Shown piece after piece: positions 52,270 to 63,100 of a DNA stretch of 64,000 bases; positions within the stretch are counted from its first letter, which is position 1; every line of letters starts with the position of its first letter. The DNA comes from Rhodococcus sp040643435 (lineage in GTDB: Bacteria > Actinomycetota > Actinomycetes > Mycobacteriales > Mycobacteriaceae), in assembly GCF_040643435.1 (NCBI RefSeq), contig NZ_JBEYUH010000007.1, positions 228,361 to 292,360 on the forward strand. The letters run 5' to 3'. The position numbers and the translations under genes were made by a program. Under the pieces are notes generated by a model. The model was not told the DNA's origin, did not search any database, and saw only the letters and a list, made by a program, of their open reading frames with translations.

Positions 52270-53934
52270 ATGTCCGGCCTCGACGTCGACCGTCTGCCGA
52301 GCTACACCCAGGGTGCCTGGGAGATCCCACTGCTCGGAGACACCATCGGCGACAACCTCGACCGCACCGCCGCCCGTTTCGGCGACCGTGAGGCGCTCGT
52401 CGATTCCGCCGCCGGAAAGCGCTGGAGTTACAGCGAATTCGTCGAAGACGTCGACGCCGTGGCGCTGGGGATGCTGCGAGCGGGAATCGTCAAGGGCGAT
52501 CGCGTCGGCATCTGGGCGCCCAATTGCTGGCAGTGGGTTCTCGTGCAGTACGCGACGGCGAAGATCGGAGCGATCCTCGTCAACATCAACCCCGCATACC
52601 GGTCTCACGAACTGCAGTACGTGCTCGAGCAGGCCGGGGTACGGATGCTGGTCTCCGCCTCGGCCTTCAAGACGTCCGATTACGCCGAGATGATCGAGAC
52701 CGTACGGCCGAACTGTCCCGACCTCGAGGACGTCGTACTGCTCGGCTCGCGGCGCTGGGACGAACTCGTCGAAACCGGCAGGGCTGCGCTCGTCACCGAT
52801 CGTGCGGCGCTCGCAGCGGCACAGGCGTCGCTCTCACCCGACGATCCCATCAACATCCAGTACACCTCGGGCACCACCGGATTCCCCAAGGGCGCCACCC
52901 TCAGCCATCACAACGTCCTCAACAACGGGTTCTTCGTCGGCGAACTGTGTCACTACAGCGAGCAGGACCGGGTCTGCATTCCTGTTCCGCTGTACCACTG
53001 CTTCGGGATGACGATGGGGAATCTCGCCTGCACGAGCCACGGCGCGACCATCGTCCTGCCGGCCCCGGCCTTCGACCCGGCAGCGACTCTCACCGCCGTC
53101 GCCGAGGAGAAGTGCACGTCGCTGTACGGCGTTCCGACGATGTTCATCGCCGAACTGGCCGACCCCGGCTTCGAGAACTACGACCTGTCGAACCTGCGTA
53201 CCGGCATCATGGCCGGGTCGCCCTGCCCGGTGGAGGTCATGAAGCAGGTCATCGAGCGGATGGGCATGGAGGAGGTGTCGATCTGCTACGGCATGACCGA
53301 GACCGCCCCCGTGTCCACCCAGACCCGCAGTGACGACAGCATCGCGCGGCGCGTGAGCACCGTCGGCCGGGTCGGGCCGCATCTCGAGGTCAAGATCGTC
53401 GACCCGGCCACCGGGCTCACGGTGCCCCGTGGCGAGCCCGGCGAGCTGTGCACGCGCGGATACTCCGTGATGCTCGGTTATTGGGATCAGCCGGACAAGA
53501 CGGCCGAGGCGATCGACGCGGCCCGATGGATGCACACCGGAGACATCGGGGTCATGGACGAGGACGGATACGTCTCGGTGACGGGCCGGATCAAGGACAT
53601 GGTCATCAGGGGTGGGGAGAACATCTACCCCCGTGAGATCGAGGAGTTCCTCTACACCCATCCGGACATTCTCGACGCGCAGGTCGTCGGCGTTCCCGAC
53701 GCGAAGTACGGCGAAGAACTCATGGCCTGGATCCGGATGCGGGAGGGGACCGAGCCGCTGGACGCCGAGTCGCTCCGGACGTTCTGCACCGGCAAGCTCG
53801 CCCACTACAAGATTCCCCGCTATGTGCACGTGGTCGACGAGTTCCCGATGACGGTCACCGGAAAGGTCCGCAAGGTGGAGATGCGGGAGAAGGCACGCGC
53901 ACTGATCGAAGAGGCAGGAGTCGACGCCGTGTGA
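52270..53934 (+). CDS. fatty acyl-CoA synthetase (AMP-dependent ligase)
   Basis: A 554-residue ANL-superfamily acyl-CoA synthetase. ATP-binding motif YTSGTTGFPKGA is at about residue 197. YGMTETAPVS and TGDIGVMDEDGYVSVTGRIKD follow, and the catalytic Lys lies in MTVTGKVRKVEM near the C-terminus. It activates a fatty or other carboxylic acid to the CoA thioester. ATG 52270 has GGAG eight bases upstream. The transporter lies upstream on the same strand, so uptake and activation of one carboxylate is suggested. Confidence 0.88.
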   Translation: MSGLDVDRLPSYTQGAWEIPLLGDTIGDNLDRTAARFGDREALVDSAAGKRWSYSEFVEDVDAVALGMLRAGIVKGDRVGIWAPNCWQWVLVQYATAKIGAILVNINPAYRSHELQYVLEQAGVRMLVSASAFKTSDYAEMIETVRPNCPDLEDVVLLGSRRWDELVETGRAALVTDRAALAAAQASLSPDDPINIQYTSGTTGFPKGATLSHHNVLNNGFFVGELCHYSEQDRVCIPVPLYHCFGMTMGNLACTSHGATIVLPAPAFDPAATLTAVAEEKCTSLYGVPTMFIAELADPGFENYDLSNLRTGIMAGSPCPVEVMKQVIERMGMEEVSICYGMTETAPVSTQTRSDDSIARRVSTVGRVGPHLEVKIVDPATGLTVPRGEPGELCTRGYSVMLGYWDQPDKTAEAIDAARWMHTGDIGVMDEDGYVSVTGRIKDMVIRGGENIYPREIEEFLYTHPDILDAQVVGVPDAKYGEELMAWIRMREGTEPLDAESLRTFCTGKLAHYKIPRYVHVVDEFPMTVTGKVRKVEMREKARALIEEAGVDAV

Positions 53935-54080
53935 ACGATTCCGGCCTGCCTGAGAAGTAAATTCACCGAGAGGCATGCCGAATAGGCCTGCGGGCGAGCT
54001 GTTCATGATCGACACTGGGAAGGTACATGGTCGTCGAGATGGCGTCGCCGGGCGCGCGGCGCCGAACAGAGAGGCTCACC

Positions 54081-54350
54081 ATGGGGCAAATCATCGGCAC
54101 GATCATCTTCGGTGCAGTCATCGGCATCCTCGCCCGGTTGGTGATCCCGGGCAAGCAGGCGATGGGAATGATCGTCACCATCGTCATCGGCATCATCGGT
54201 GCGCTGATCGGCTACTGGATCTGGGGCCTGATCGCGTCGGAAGGCAATGAGGACACCTCCGGTATCGACTGGATCCGCTGGATCATCTCGATCGTCGTCG
54301 CGGTGGTTCTCACCTTGATCTACACGTCGGCGACGCGCGAGAGGAGATAG
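54081..54350 (+). CDS. GlsB/YeaQ/YmgE family stress membrane protein
   Basis: An 89-residue membrane protein with three hydrophobic helices (about 3-20, 28-50 and 63-83). The family core IIGTIIFGAVIGILARLVIPGKQ is followed by GIIGALIGYWIWG. These small proteins are induced by general stress and their activity is unknown. ATG 54081 follows GAGAGG; an in-frame ATG 54 bp upstream adds a basic extension not typical of the family. A strong terminator follows. Confidence 0.85.
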   Translation: MGQIIGTIIFGAVIGILARLVIPGKQAMGMIVTIVIGIIGALIGYWIWGLIASEGNEDTSGIDWIRWIISIVVAVVLTLIYTSATRERR

Positions 54351-54368
54351 CCGGACGTTCTCGAGCGA

Positions 54369-54422
54369 GGCCCCACCCGGACGACCGTGCACCACGGTCA
54401 CGAGCCCAGTCCGGGCGGGGCC
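54369..54422 (+). terminator. nested hairpin terminator after glsB-like gene
   Basis: A 14-bp outer stem (GGCCCCACCCGGAC / GTCCGGGCGGGGCC, one mismatch) encloses a perfect 7-bp hairpin (GACCGTG-CAC-CACGGTC), 19 bp after the stop. Confidence 0.8.
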
Positions 54423-54467
54423 TTCGCCGATGAGGAGATGATGTCCCCGACCGGGAGGTGAACTGTC

Positions 54468-56414
54468 GTGCAGCCGCAATGGACCCCGACCCAGGTGGAC
54501 GTCGAGCAAGCCAACGTCACCGGCTTCACCCGCTTCGTCGAAGAGCGCCACGGCCTCGACCTGCCCGACTACCGAGCGTTGTGGCAGTGGTCCGTCGACG
54601 AACCCGGCGAATTCTGGCAGGCCGTGTGGGATGCCTTCGACGTCATCTCCCATACCGATCCGGGGCCGGCGCTCGCCGATCCCTCGATGCCCGGCGCCGT
54701 GTGGTTCCCGGGGGCGAGACTGAATTTCGTCGAGTACGTCTTTCGTGAACGTCCGCCCGGCGAGCCTGCGGTGGTCCACCTCGACGAGGAGGGGACCAGG
54801 CGCGAGATCGGCTGGGCCGAACTGGAACGCCGGACGGCAGCTCTCGCCGCGACGCTGCGCGCCCACGGGGTGCGGGAAGGAGATCGGGTCGTCGGCTACC
54901 TGCCGAACATTCCCGAAGCCGTCGTCTCGCTCCTCGCCACGGCGAGCATCGGTGCCGTCTGGGCCGGCTGCGGACAGGACTACGCGGCGCCCGCGGCCAT
55001 CGACCGTCTGGGCCGTCTCGAACCGAGTGTCCTCATCACCGCGACCGGTTACCGGTACGCGGGACGATGGCACGACCGCACCGACGAGGTGAACCGGCTC
55101 CGCACGTCGATGCCCGATCTGAAGCTGACGGTCGTCGTGCTCACGGGAGCGTCGCCGCAGGAGACGGGCGGACACACCGGGGAGATCCTGGACTGGCAGG
55201 ACGCCGTCTCGGTCGAAGACTCACTCGAACCGCTGCCCGTTCCCTTCGACCATCCCCTCTGGGTGGTCTTCTCGTCCGGCACGACGGGCCCGCCCAAGGG
55301 CCTGCTGCACGGCCACGGCGGTGTACTGCTCGAGCACCTCAAGTCACTGTCGCTGCATCTCGATCTCCGTCCCGGAGACCGCTTCTTCTGGTACACGAGC
55401 CCGAGCTGGATGATGTGGAACTACCTGATGTCGGGCCTGCTCCTGGGTTGCACCGTCGTCACCTACGACGGCGCCCCATCCCATCCCGAGGTCGACAGGC
55501 TGTGGCGCATCGCCGCAGAGGAACAGGTCACGGTGTTGGGAACGAGCCCCGGCTACGTGCTGGCCTGCATCAAGGGTGGCGTCGTCCCGCACGCGGACCA
55601 CGATCTGTCGGCTCTTCGCGGCGTCGGGGTGACCGGATCGACACTGCCGGCCGCGTCGTCGTCGTGGTTGTCGCGCAATGCCGGAGAGCACGTGCAGGTG
55701 ATGTCGATCTCCGGTGGTACGGATGTCGTCACGGCTTTCGTGGGTGCCGTGCCCACGGTGCCGGTGTGGCCGGGGGAGATCTCGGTGCCCTGTCTCGGTG
55801 TGGCGGTCGACGCCTTCGACCCGGCGGGCCGGCCGGTACGCGGTGAGGTCGGAGAACTCGTCGTGACAGCGCCCATGCCGTCGATGCCGGTGCGGTTCTG
55901 GAACGACCCGGACGGCAATCGTTACCGCGATGCCTATTTCTCCGTCTATCCCGGCGTGTGGCGGCACGGCGACTGGATCACGATCACCGAGCGCGGCACC
56001 TTCGAGATGCACGGCCGATCCGACTCCACCCTCAACCGCCACGGCGTCCGGATGGGGAGCGCCGACATCTACCAGGCAGTGGAGAGCCTGCCAGAGATCG
56101 TCGAAGCGCTCGTCCTCGGTGTCGAACAACCCGACGGCACGTACCGGATGCCGCTGTTCGTCGTCCTCGCCGACGGTGTGAGCCTGGACGAGGGGCTGAA
56201 GGAGAGGATTCGCGCCGCCGTGCGCGAGCACGCCTCACCCCGGCACGTTCCGGACGAGATCGTCGCGGCGCCCGGTGTGCCGCACACCCGAACCGGCAAG
56301 AAACTCGAAGTACCCCTCAAGAGAATCCTCCAGGGAGCCGAGCCGGGCCGGGTCGTCGAGCGCACTGCGATCGATGCTCCGGAACTGCTGGACTGGTACC
56401 GCGACCAGGTGTGA
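54468..56414 (+). CDS. acetoacetyl-CoA synthetase
   Basis: A 648-residue ANL-superfamily ligase of the acetoacetate-CoA ligase group. It has the long N-terminal extension typical of acetyl/acetoacetyl-CoA synthetases, VVFSSGTTGPPKGLLHGHGG as ATP motif, ISGGTDVVTAFVG, GDWITITERGTFEMHGRSD and the C-terminal catalytic Lys in TRTGKKLEVPLK. It makes acetoacetyl-CoA from acetoacetate, ATP and CoA in ketone and branched-chain use. GTG 54468 has GGGAGG nine bases upstream. Confidence 0.88.
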   Translation: MQPQWTPTQVDVEQANVTGFTRFVEERHGLDLPDYRALWQWSVDEPGEFWQAVWDAFDVISHTDPGPALADPSMPGAVWFPGARLNFVEYVFRERPPGEPAVVHLDEEGTRREIGWAELERRTAALAATLRAHGVREGDRVVGYLPNIPEAVVSLLATASIGAVWAGCGQDYAAPAAIDRLGRLEPSVLITATGYRYAGRWHDRTDEVNRLRTSMPDLKLTVVVLTGASPQETGGHTGEILDWQDAVSVEDSLEPLPVPFDHPLWVVFSSGTTGPPKGLLHGHGGVLLEHLKSLSLHLDLRPGDRFFWYTSPSWMMWNYLMSGLLLGCTVVTYDGAPSHPEVDRLWRIAAEEQVTVLGTSPGYVLACIKGGVVPHADHDLSALRGVGVTGSTLPAASSSWLSRNAGEHVQVMSISGGTDVVTAFVGAVPTVPVWPGEISVPCLGVAVDAFDPAGRPVRGEVGELVVTAPMPSMPVRFWNDPDGNRYRDAYFSVYPGVWRHGDWITITERGTFEMHGRSDSTLNRHGVRMGSADIYQAVESLPEIVEALVLGVEQPDGTYRMPLFVVLADGVSLDEGLKERIRAAVREHASPRHVPDEIVAAPGVPHTRTGKKLEVPLKRILQGAEPGRVVERTAIDAPELLDWYRDQV

Positions 56415-56479
56415 TCCACAGCACGTGATGAGTGTGGCCTTACTGGACAGTCCCCGCCCGGAATGGTCGGATTGCGCAC

Positions 56480-56830
56480 ATGGATATCGCCATCAAGATC
56501 TTCCTGATCCTGCACTTCATCGGTTTGGCTGCCATCATCGGTTCATGGCTCGCAGTCATCAGGGAACCGCGGGTCGTGGTGGGCATGCTGCACGGCGCCA
56601 TTCTGCAGGTGGTGACGGGTCTCGCACTGGTCGGTCTTCGGGAGGCGCAGGACGTCGTCGACGTCGACCACATGAAGATCGGCATCAAGCTGCTGGTCGC
56701 TCTCGCTGTTCTCGTCGTCGCATTCATCGGGCTGAGGAAGGAGAAGCAGAACCCGGGATCGACCGCGATCCTCGCGCACGTCGTCGGTGGTCTGGGCATT
56801 CTCAACGTGATCATCGCTGTGATGTGGTGA
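56480..56830 (+). CDS. small multi-pass membrane protein
   Basis: A 116-residue protein with four hydrophobic stretches (residues about 5-24, 33-52, 73-92 and 96-115) and a charged loop (REAQDVVDVDHMKIG). Common in actinobacteria as an uncharacterised integral membrane protein. ATG 56480 opens the first helix. Downstream, 285 bp leads to the NRPS with no gene and no confident regulatory motif. Confidence 0.7.
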   Translation: MDIAIKIFLILHFIGLAAIIGSWLAVIREPRVVVGMLHGAILQVVTGLALVGLREAQDVVDVDHMKIGIKLLVALAVLVVAFIGLRKEKQNPGSTAILAHVVGGLGILNVIIAVMW

Positions 56831-57115
56831 CGGCGGCAAACCGAGGGGTTCGCCGGTCGCCGATCGTGTGAAGTGGGGTCGGTGCACCCGTGTAGGTTGG
56901 CTCGGTGCGGTCGAGACGAACGGACCCGGTACCGGTGGGTAGGCTACGCCGGGGGGTACCCGCCGACAGCACGGAGCGCGGTGCTGTACCGCACTCGACC
57001 AGGCAGACACTGGCGGCGGCACCGTAACGTTCTCCACCCGATCGGCGGATAGACGCCAGGTATGTAGGTGTAGTCGGGAGACGGCCGCTACCCGCAGGTG
57101 AGAGGAAGGTTGGGT

Positions 57116-60100
57116 TTGGATTCGCTGGGTTTCGGCGCATCGGAGTTCGGGACTGCGAGTGATCCGGCACGTGCAGCTTCCGTCGCAGGCACCGAAGGAG
57201 CCGTGACCGGATCTCTTCCCGACGGAGCATTCCCTCTCTCACCTGCCCAGCTGGGCATCTGGTTCGCACAGCACCTCGACCCCGACGTACCGATCACCAT
57301 CGCGCAGTACGTCGACATCGAAGGTGATGTCGACCCCGATCGTCTCGCACGCGCGCTGGCCCAGGCCGCTCGTGAACTGGGATCCGGCTTCCTTCGCTTG
57401 ATCGAGGTCGACGCCCAGCCTTTCCAGTTGATCGACTACGACCAGGACAAATCCGTACCTCTGGTCGATCTGCGGGAGCACGACGATTCCGAAGCTGCTG
57501 CGCATCGGTGGATGCGTGCCGAATACGGGGCCCCGTTCGATCTGCTCGAGGATCGATTGGTCCGCTCGGCTCTTCTCCGGATCGACGACCATCGATACTT
57601 CTGGTACGCGCGCGTGCACCACATCGCACTCGACGGTTACTCCGCGACGACACTCGTCAGCCGCTGTGCCGAGCTCTACACCGCATGGTCCACCGGTACC
57701 GACGAACCGCCCGCTCCGGACGGGGACCTCCGCCGGCTCAGTGAGTACGAGAACGATTACCGGCAGTCGGCCCGGTTCGGCGCCGACCGCGAGTACTGGC
57801 TCGCCCGTGTCGCGGGACTCGAAGAAGGGGTGAGCCTCAGCCGGCGAACCGGGCCGCCAGCCCCGGTGAACCGGGTGTCGAGTGCACGGCTGCCCGAACG
57901 AATCGACCGACTGGTCGTGGAGGCGGCCGAACGGCACGACACCTCCCTCGCGAACCTCGTGATCGCAGCGTTCGCAACGTATCTGGGCCGGATGACCGGA
58001 AGCGACGAGGTGATCCTCAGTCTTCCCGTGACGGCGCGCATCACCAAGTTCATGAAGAACTCGGGCGGCATGGTGTCGAACATCGTGCCGTTGCGATTGA
58101 ACGTGGGTCCCGACGTCGATATCGAGGCACTTCTGACCCAGGTGCGCCTCGAGGTCACGGGCGCACTCCGGCACCAGCGTTACCGGCACGAGGACATCCG
58201 TCGGGACTCCACCTCCGGCCGGACCCAGCGTGAGTTCTTCGGTCCTCTGATCAACCTCATGCTGTTCCACAACGAACTTGCGATCGGCCAGAGCACGGGG
58301 CGCCTGCACGTGTTGTCCACCGGCACGGTGGAAGACCTCAGCGTCAACGTCTACCAGAGTGTGGCCGGGTCCCGGACCCACGTCGACTTCGAGACCAACC
58401 CCAACGTCTACACCGACTCGGAGTCCGAGGCACACCACCGGCGGTTCCTCGAATTCTTCGAGCGTTTCCTCGAATCGCCGGGCGACCGGATCGCACGTGC
58501 GGTGGCGGTGATGGACGCCGACGAGTTCGACGCGGTCGTCGTCGAACCCAATCGGACGGCACATCAGGTCGACAGCCCGGGGGCCACCCTCGCATCGATG
58601 CTCGATGCGCAGGTCGAGTTCACGCCCGATGCCCCTGCGGTCACCTTCGAGGGGCGAAGTGTGTCCTTCGCCGAGTTCGACGACCGAGTCGGCCGGCTCG
58701 CGCGCTTTCTGATCGGCGAAGGGGTCGGCCCGGAGCGGCATGTCGCAGTCGCGATGCGCCGCTCGATCGACATGCTGGTCGCTATCCACGCCGTCGTTCG
58801 TGCCGGGGGAGCGTACGTCCCCGTCGACGTCGACCAGCCGGGCGAGCGTATCCGCCACATCCTGGACACTGCGGCGCCTGTTGTCGTGCTCGCCGACACC
58901 GACACCGACACCGACAGGAGTGTCTTCCTCGGTCGGCCCACTCATGCCGTCGCCGACCTCGATCTCGGCTCTTTCGCAGGCGGTCGGATCTCCGACCCGG
59001 AGCGACTCGGGGCTCTCCGTCCGGAGAACACCGCGTACGTGCTGTTCACCTCCGGATCGACCGGGCGGCCCAAGGGTGTCGCGATCACGCACGGTGCGAT
59101 CGTCAACCGTTTGGCCTGGATGCAGTCGGAGTATCCGCTCACCGCGCGGGATGCGGTGATGCAGAAGACTCCCATCACTTTCGACGTCTCGGTGTGGGAG
59201 CTGTTCTGGCCGCTCGTCGTAGGTGCACGCCTCGTGGTCGCCGTGCCGGACGGGCATCGTGATCCGGACTACCTGCAACAGCTCGTCGTGGACGAGAGCA
59301 TCACCACGATGCACTTCGTCCCGTCCATGCTCGCGGTGTTCACGACCGACACCGCCGCGAGGTGCCGGTCGCTGCGCACTGTATTCGCCTCGGGCGAAGC
59401 ACTACCGGTTCGTTCCGCGCGCCGGCTCGTCGAGCTGTTGCCGGAGGTGCGTGTACACAACCTGTACGGTCCCACCGAGGCCGCAGTGGACGTCACCTTC
59501 CACGAGTTCACAGATGCCGACGAGGACGCAGAACGGGCGTCGGTGCCGATCGGTCGTCCCGTGTGGAACACGCAGGTCTACGTCCTCGACTCGAAGCTGC
59601 AGCCCGTTCCGCGCGGAGTGACGGGTGAGCTCTATCTCGCGGGTGTCCAGCTCGCACGAGGTTATGCGTCCCAGCCGGCCCTGACCGCCGACCGTTTCGT
59701 CGCCGACGCGTTCGGTTCGCCGGGTTCGCGGCTCTACCGAACCGGCGACCTCGTGTTCTGGACCGACGAGGGGGAACTCGAGTACGTCGGACGCAGCGAC
59801 TTCCAGGTCAAGCTGCGAGGGCAACGACTCGAACTCGGTGAGATCGAAGCCGCTTTCCTGGAGAATTCCCGGGTGACACGGGCGGTGGCGCAACTTGTCA
59901 CCGGCCCCGCAGGCGATCAACTCGTAGCCTATGTCGTCCCTTCTGCAGGAGATCCGGTCGATCCGGAAGCCCTGCGCCGCGAGGTCGCCCTGCGGCTGCC
60001 GTCGTACATGGTGCCGTCGTTCGTGATGGTGCTCGACGAGTTTCCTCTGAACACAAGCGGAAAGCTCGACCGCAAGGCATTGCCGCAGCCGGTCGTGTCC

Positions 60101-63100
60101 GGTACCGCCGAATACCGCGCACCCCGCAGCCACGTCGAGCACGTGGTGGCGGCCGCGTTTGCCGAGACCCTCGACATCGACGAGGTGGGTCTGGACCACG
60201 ATTTCTTCGAACTGGGCGGAAACTCCCTCGTCGCAACCAAACTGGCGCACCTGATCGGTACGAAGCTGGGCGTCCGCGTCCCGGTTCGGTTGCTCTTCGA
60301 TTCGTCCACCGTCGTCGCTCTCGCCGAGCGTATCTCGATCCTTGCGGGTGAAGCACCGTCTCCGGTGCTCCGGACCACCGTGCGCCCCGAGAGGCTGCCG
60401 CTGTCGACCGCCCAACGTCGCCTGTGGTTCCTCAACCGGCTCGAACCCGAGTCCGCGCTCTACAACCTTCCTCTCGGCGTGCGGCTGCAGGGAAGCCTCG
60501 ACGTCGACGCGATGGTCGCGGCGCTGTCCGACATCGTCGTCCGCCACGAGACGTTGCGCACCGTCTTCCCTGAAGACGACGGATCTCCGTACCAGAAAAT
60601 CCTGTCTGCGAACGAGGCCTGCGTCGAAACGAAGATCGTCGATGTTTCCGCCGACACTCTCGACGACGAACTTCGACGCTTCGCCCAGGCCGGATTCGAT
60701 CTGGCGTCCGAGGTGCCTTTCCGAGCGTCGATCTTCCGCCTCGGCCCGACCGACCATGTCGTGGCGCTCAGCCTGCATCACATCGCTGCGGACGGCCTGT
60801 CGTTCGTTCCGCTCTCGCGCGACATCCTGCGTGCATACTCGGCGCGGATCGACGAGCAGGAACCAGGATGGGCCCCCCTCGAGGTCCAGTACGCCGACTA
60901 CACGCTGTGGCAACGAGAAATCCTCGGTTCGGAGAGTCATCCCGACTCGCTCGTCTCCCGTGAACTCCGGTTCTGGACGGATGTCCTCGACGGTGTACCG
61001 GACCAGATCGACCTTCCCACCGACCGTCCACGTCCGGAGGACGGTGCGAGTGAAGGAGCGCGGATCCGGTTCCGTATCTCCGCCGAGACCGTCGAGGGAA
61101 TATCGGCGCTGGCGTCCGAACTCGGTGTCACCCGCTTCATGGTGCTGCACGCCGCGCTGGCGGTGCTTCTCTCTCGCCTGTCCGGTACACGCGACATCGT
61201 CGTGGGCACACCGGTATCCGGACGTGATCTACCCGCCCTGGACGATCTCGTCGGCATGTTCGTCAACACGCTCGCCCTGCGCACCCCCGTGGATCCGTCC
61301 ATGTCGTTCGCAGAATTCGTGTGGCGGGTTCGTTCCGTCGACACCTCCGCACTCGCGCACGCAAACGTTCCCTTCGAACGGCTGGTGGAGGTTGTCGATC
61401 CCGCCCGTGTGGCAGGCCGCCATCCGCTCTTCCAGGTCGTTCTGTCGATGGACGTCGGAGCGCCCGCCGCGGCAGGTGTCGAGGTCGACGGATTGCAGGT
61501 TGCAGTCTCCGAAATCGAGGTCGGGACCGCGAAATTCGACCTTCAGCTCACCGTCGCCGATGTGTCGGGTGAGTCCGGGCTCGACGCTTCCTTCGAGTAC
61601 GCGACCGCTTTGTTCGACGCCCGCACGATCGAGTCCATCGCGCACCGATTCCTTCGCGTACTCGGTAGCGGGGTGCAGTCGCCGGACATGCCCGTCGGCG
61701 ACATCGAGCTACTCGACGACACGGAGCGCACTCGCATTCTGTCCGAGTGGAACTCGGTCGGAGCAGACCGGTCCTCGGAACACGAAACACTCGCCGATCT
61801 GTTCGGCCGGCAGGTCGTGGCAGGATCCCGTGAGACCGCAGTTCGGTTCGGCGACGACTCGCTGACCTACGGCGAACTCGCGTCGCGGTCGCGCAGACTG
61901 GCCCGCAAGCTCATCGAATTGGGGGTTGGTCCCGAATCTCTTGTGGCGGTGTCCCTTCCGCGATCCATCGACCTGGTGGTCGCTCTGGTCGCGGTCGTCG
62001 AAGCCGGTGGCGCGTACCTCCCGGTGGACCCGAACTATCCTGACGATCGCATCGCCTTCCTACTCGAGGATGCCTCGCCGACCGTCCTCGTCACCCGTAG
62101 CGATTCCGAACTCCCCGATCGCGGCGACATACCGACGATCCTTGTGGACGTGGACGACCTGTCGGCCCTCGACGGATCGCCGATCGGGCCGGACGAACGC
62201 CGACGTCGGCTGTCGCCGGCAAACACCGCCTACGTCATCTACACGTCCGGATCGACCGGGCGGCCCAAGGGCGTCCTCGTTCCGCACCGCAACGTGGTGA
62301 GTCTGCTCGTCAACACCGAAGATCTTTACGAGTTCGGGCCGTCGGATGTATGGACGATGTTCCACTCGTACGCCTTCGACTTCTCGGTGTGGGAACTGTG
62401 GGGGGCCCTCCTGTACGGCGGCACCCTGGTCGTCGTCGATTACCTCACCTCGCGCTCGCCCGATCAATTCCGCGAGCTACTCGCGCGGGAAGGCGTCACA
62501 GTCCTCAACCAGACACCTTCCGCGTTCTATCAGTTGGACGAAGCCGATCGGCGAGCCGATGACGACGGGCTCGTTCTGCGGTACGTCATCTTCGGCGGTG
62601 AAGCGCTCGAGCCTCGTCGCCTGGGTGGATGGTTCTCCCGTCACGACGCCGACAAGGTGCAGCTCGTCAACATGTACGGGATCACGGAGACCACCGTGCA
62701 CGTCTCGTACCGGCCGATCGGAATCGACCTCGCGGTTTCCGGCGCACCCAGCGTGGTCGGAAACCCGATCTCCGGCCTGAGCGTCTTCGTCCTGGACGAC
62801 CGGCTTCGCCCGGTGCCGGTCGGTGTGCCCGGTGAGATATACGTCGCGGGTGGGCAGTTGGCGCGCGGTTATCTCGGTCGCCGAGAACTGACGTCGGCCA
62901 GATTCGTCGCTGATCCGTTCTCCCGCACGGGTGGCCGGTTGTACCGGACGGGCGACATCGCTCGATGGAGCCCCACGGGTGAACTGGAATATCTCGGACG
63001 CGCCGACGACCAGGTCAAGATCCGCGGTTTCCGCATCGAGCTCGGCGAGATCGAGACCGCCGTCACGGTGCAGCCGGATGTCTCCCACGCGGCCGTGGTC

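Noticed and set aside
56880..56960. IdeR/DmdR iron box upstream of the NRPS
   Set aside because: GTAGGTTGGCTCGGTGCGG and GTAGGCTAC match only about half of the iron-box consensus; not enough to call.
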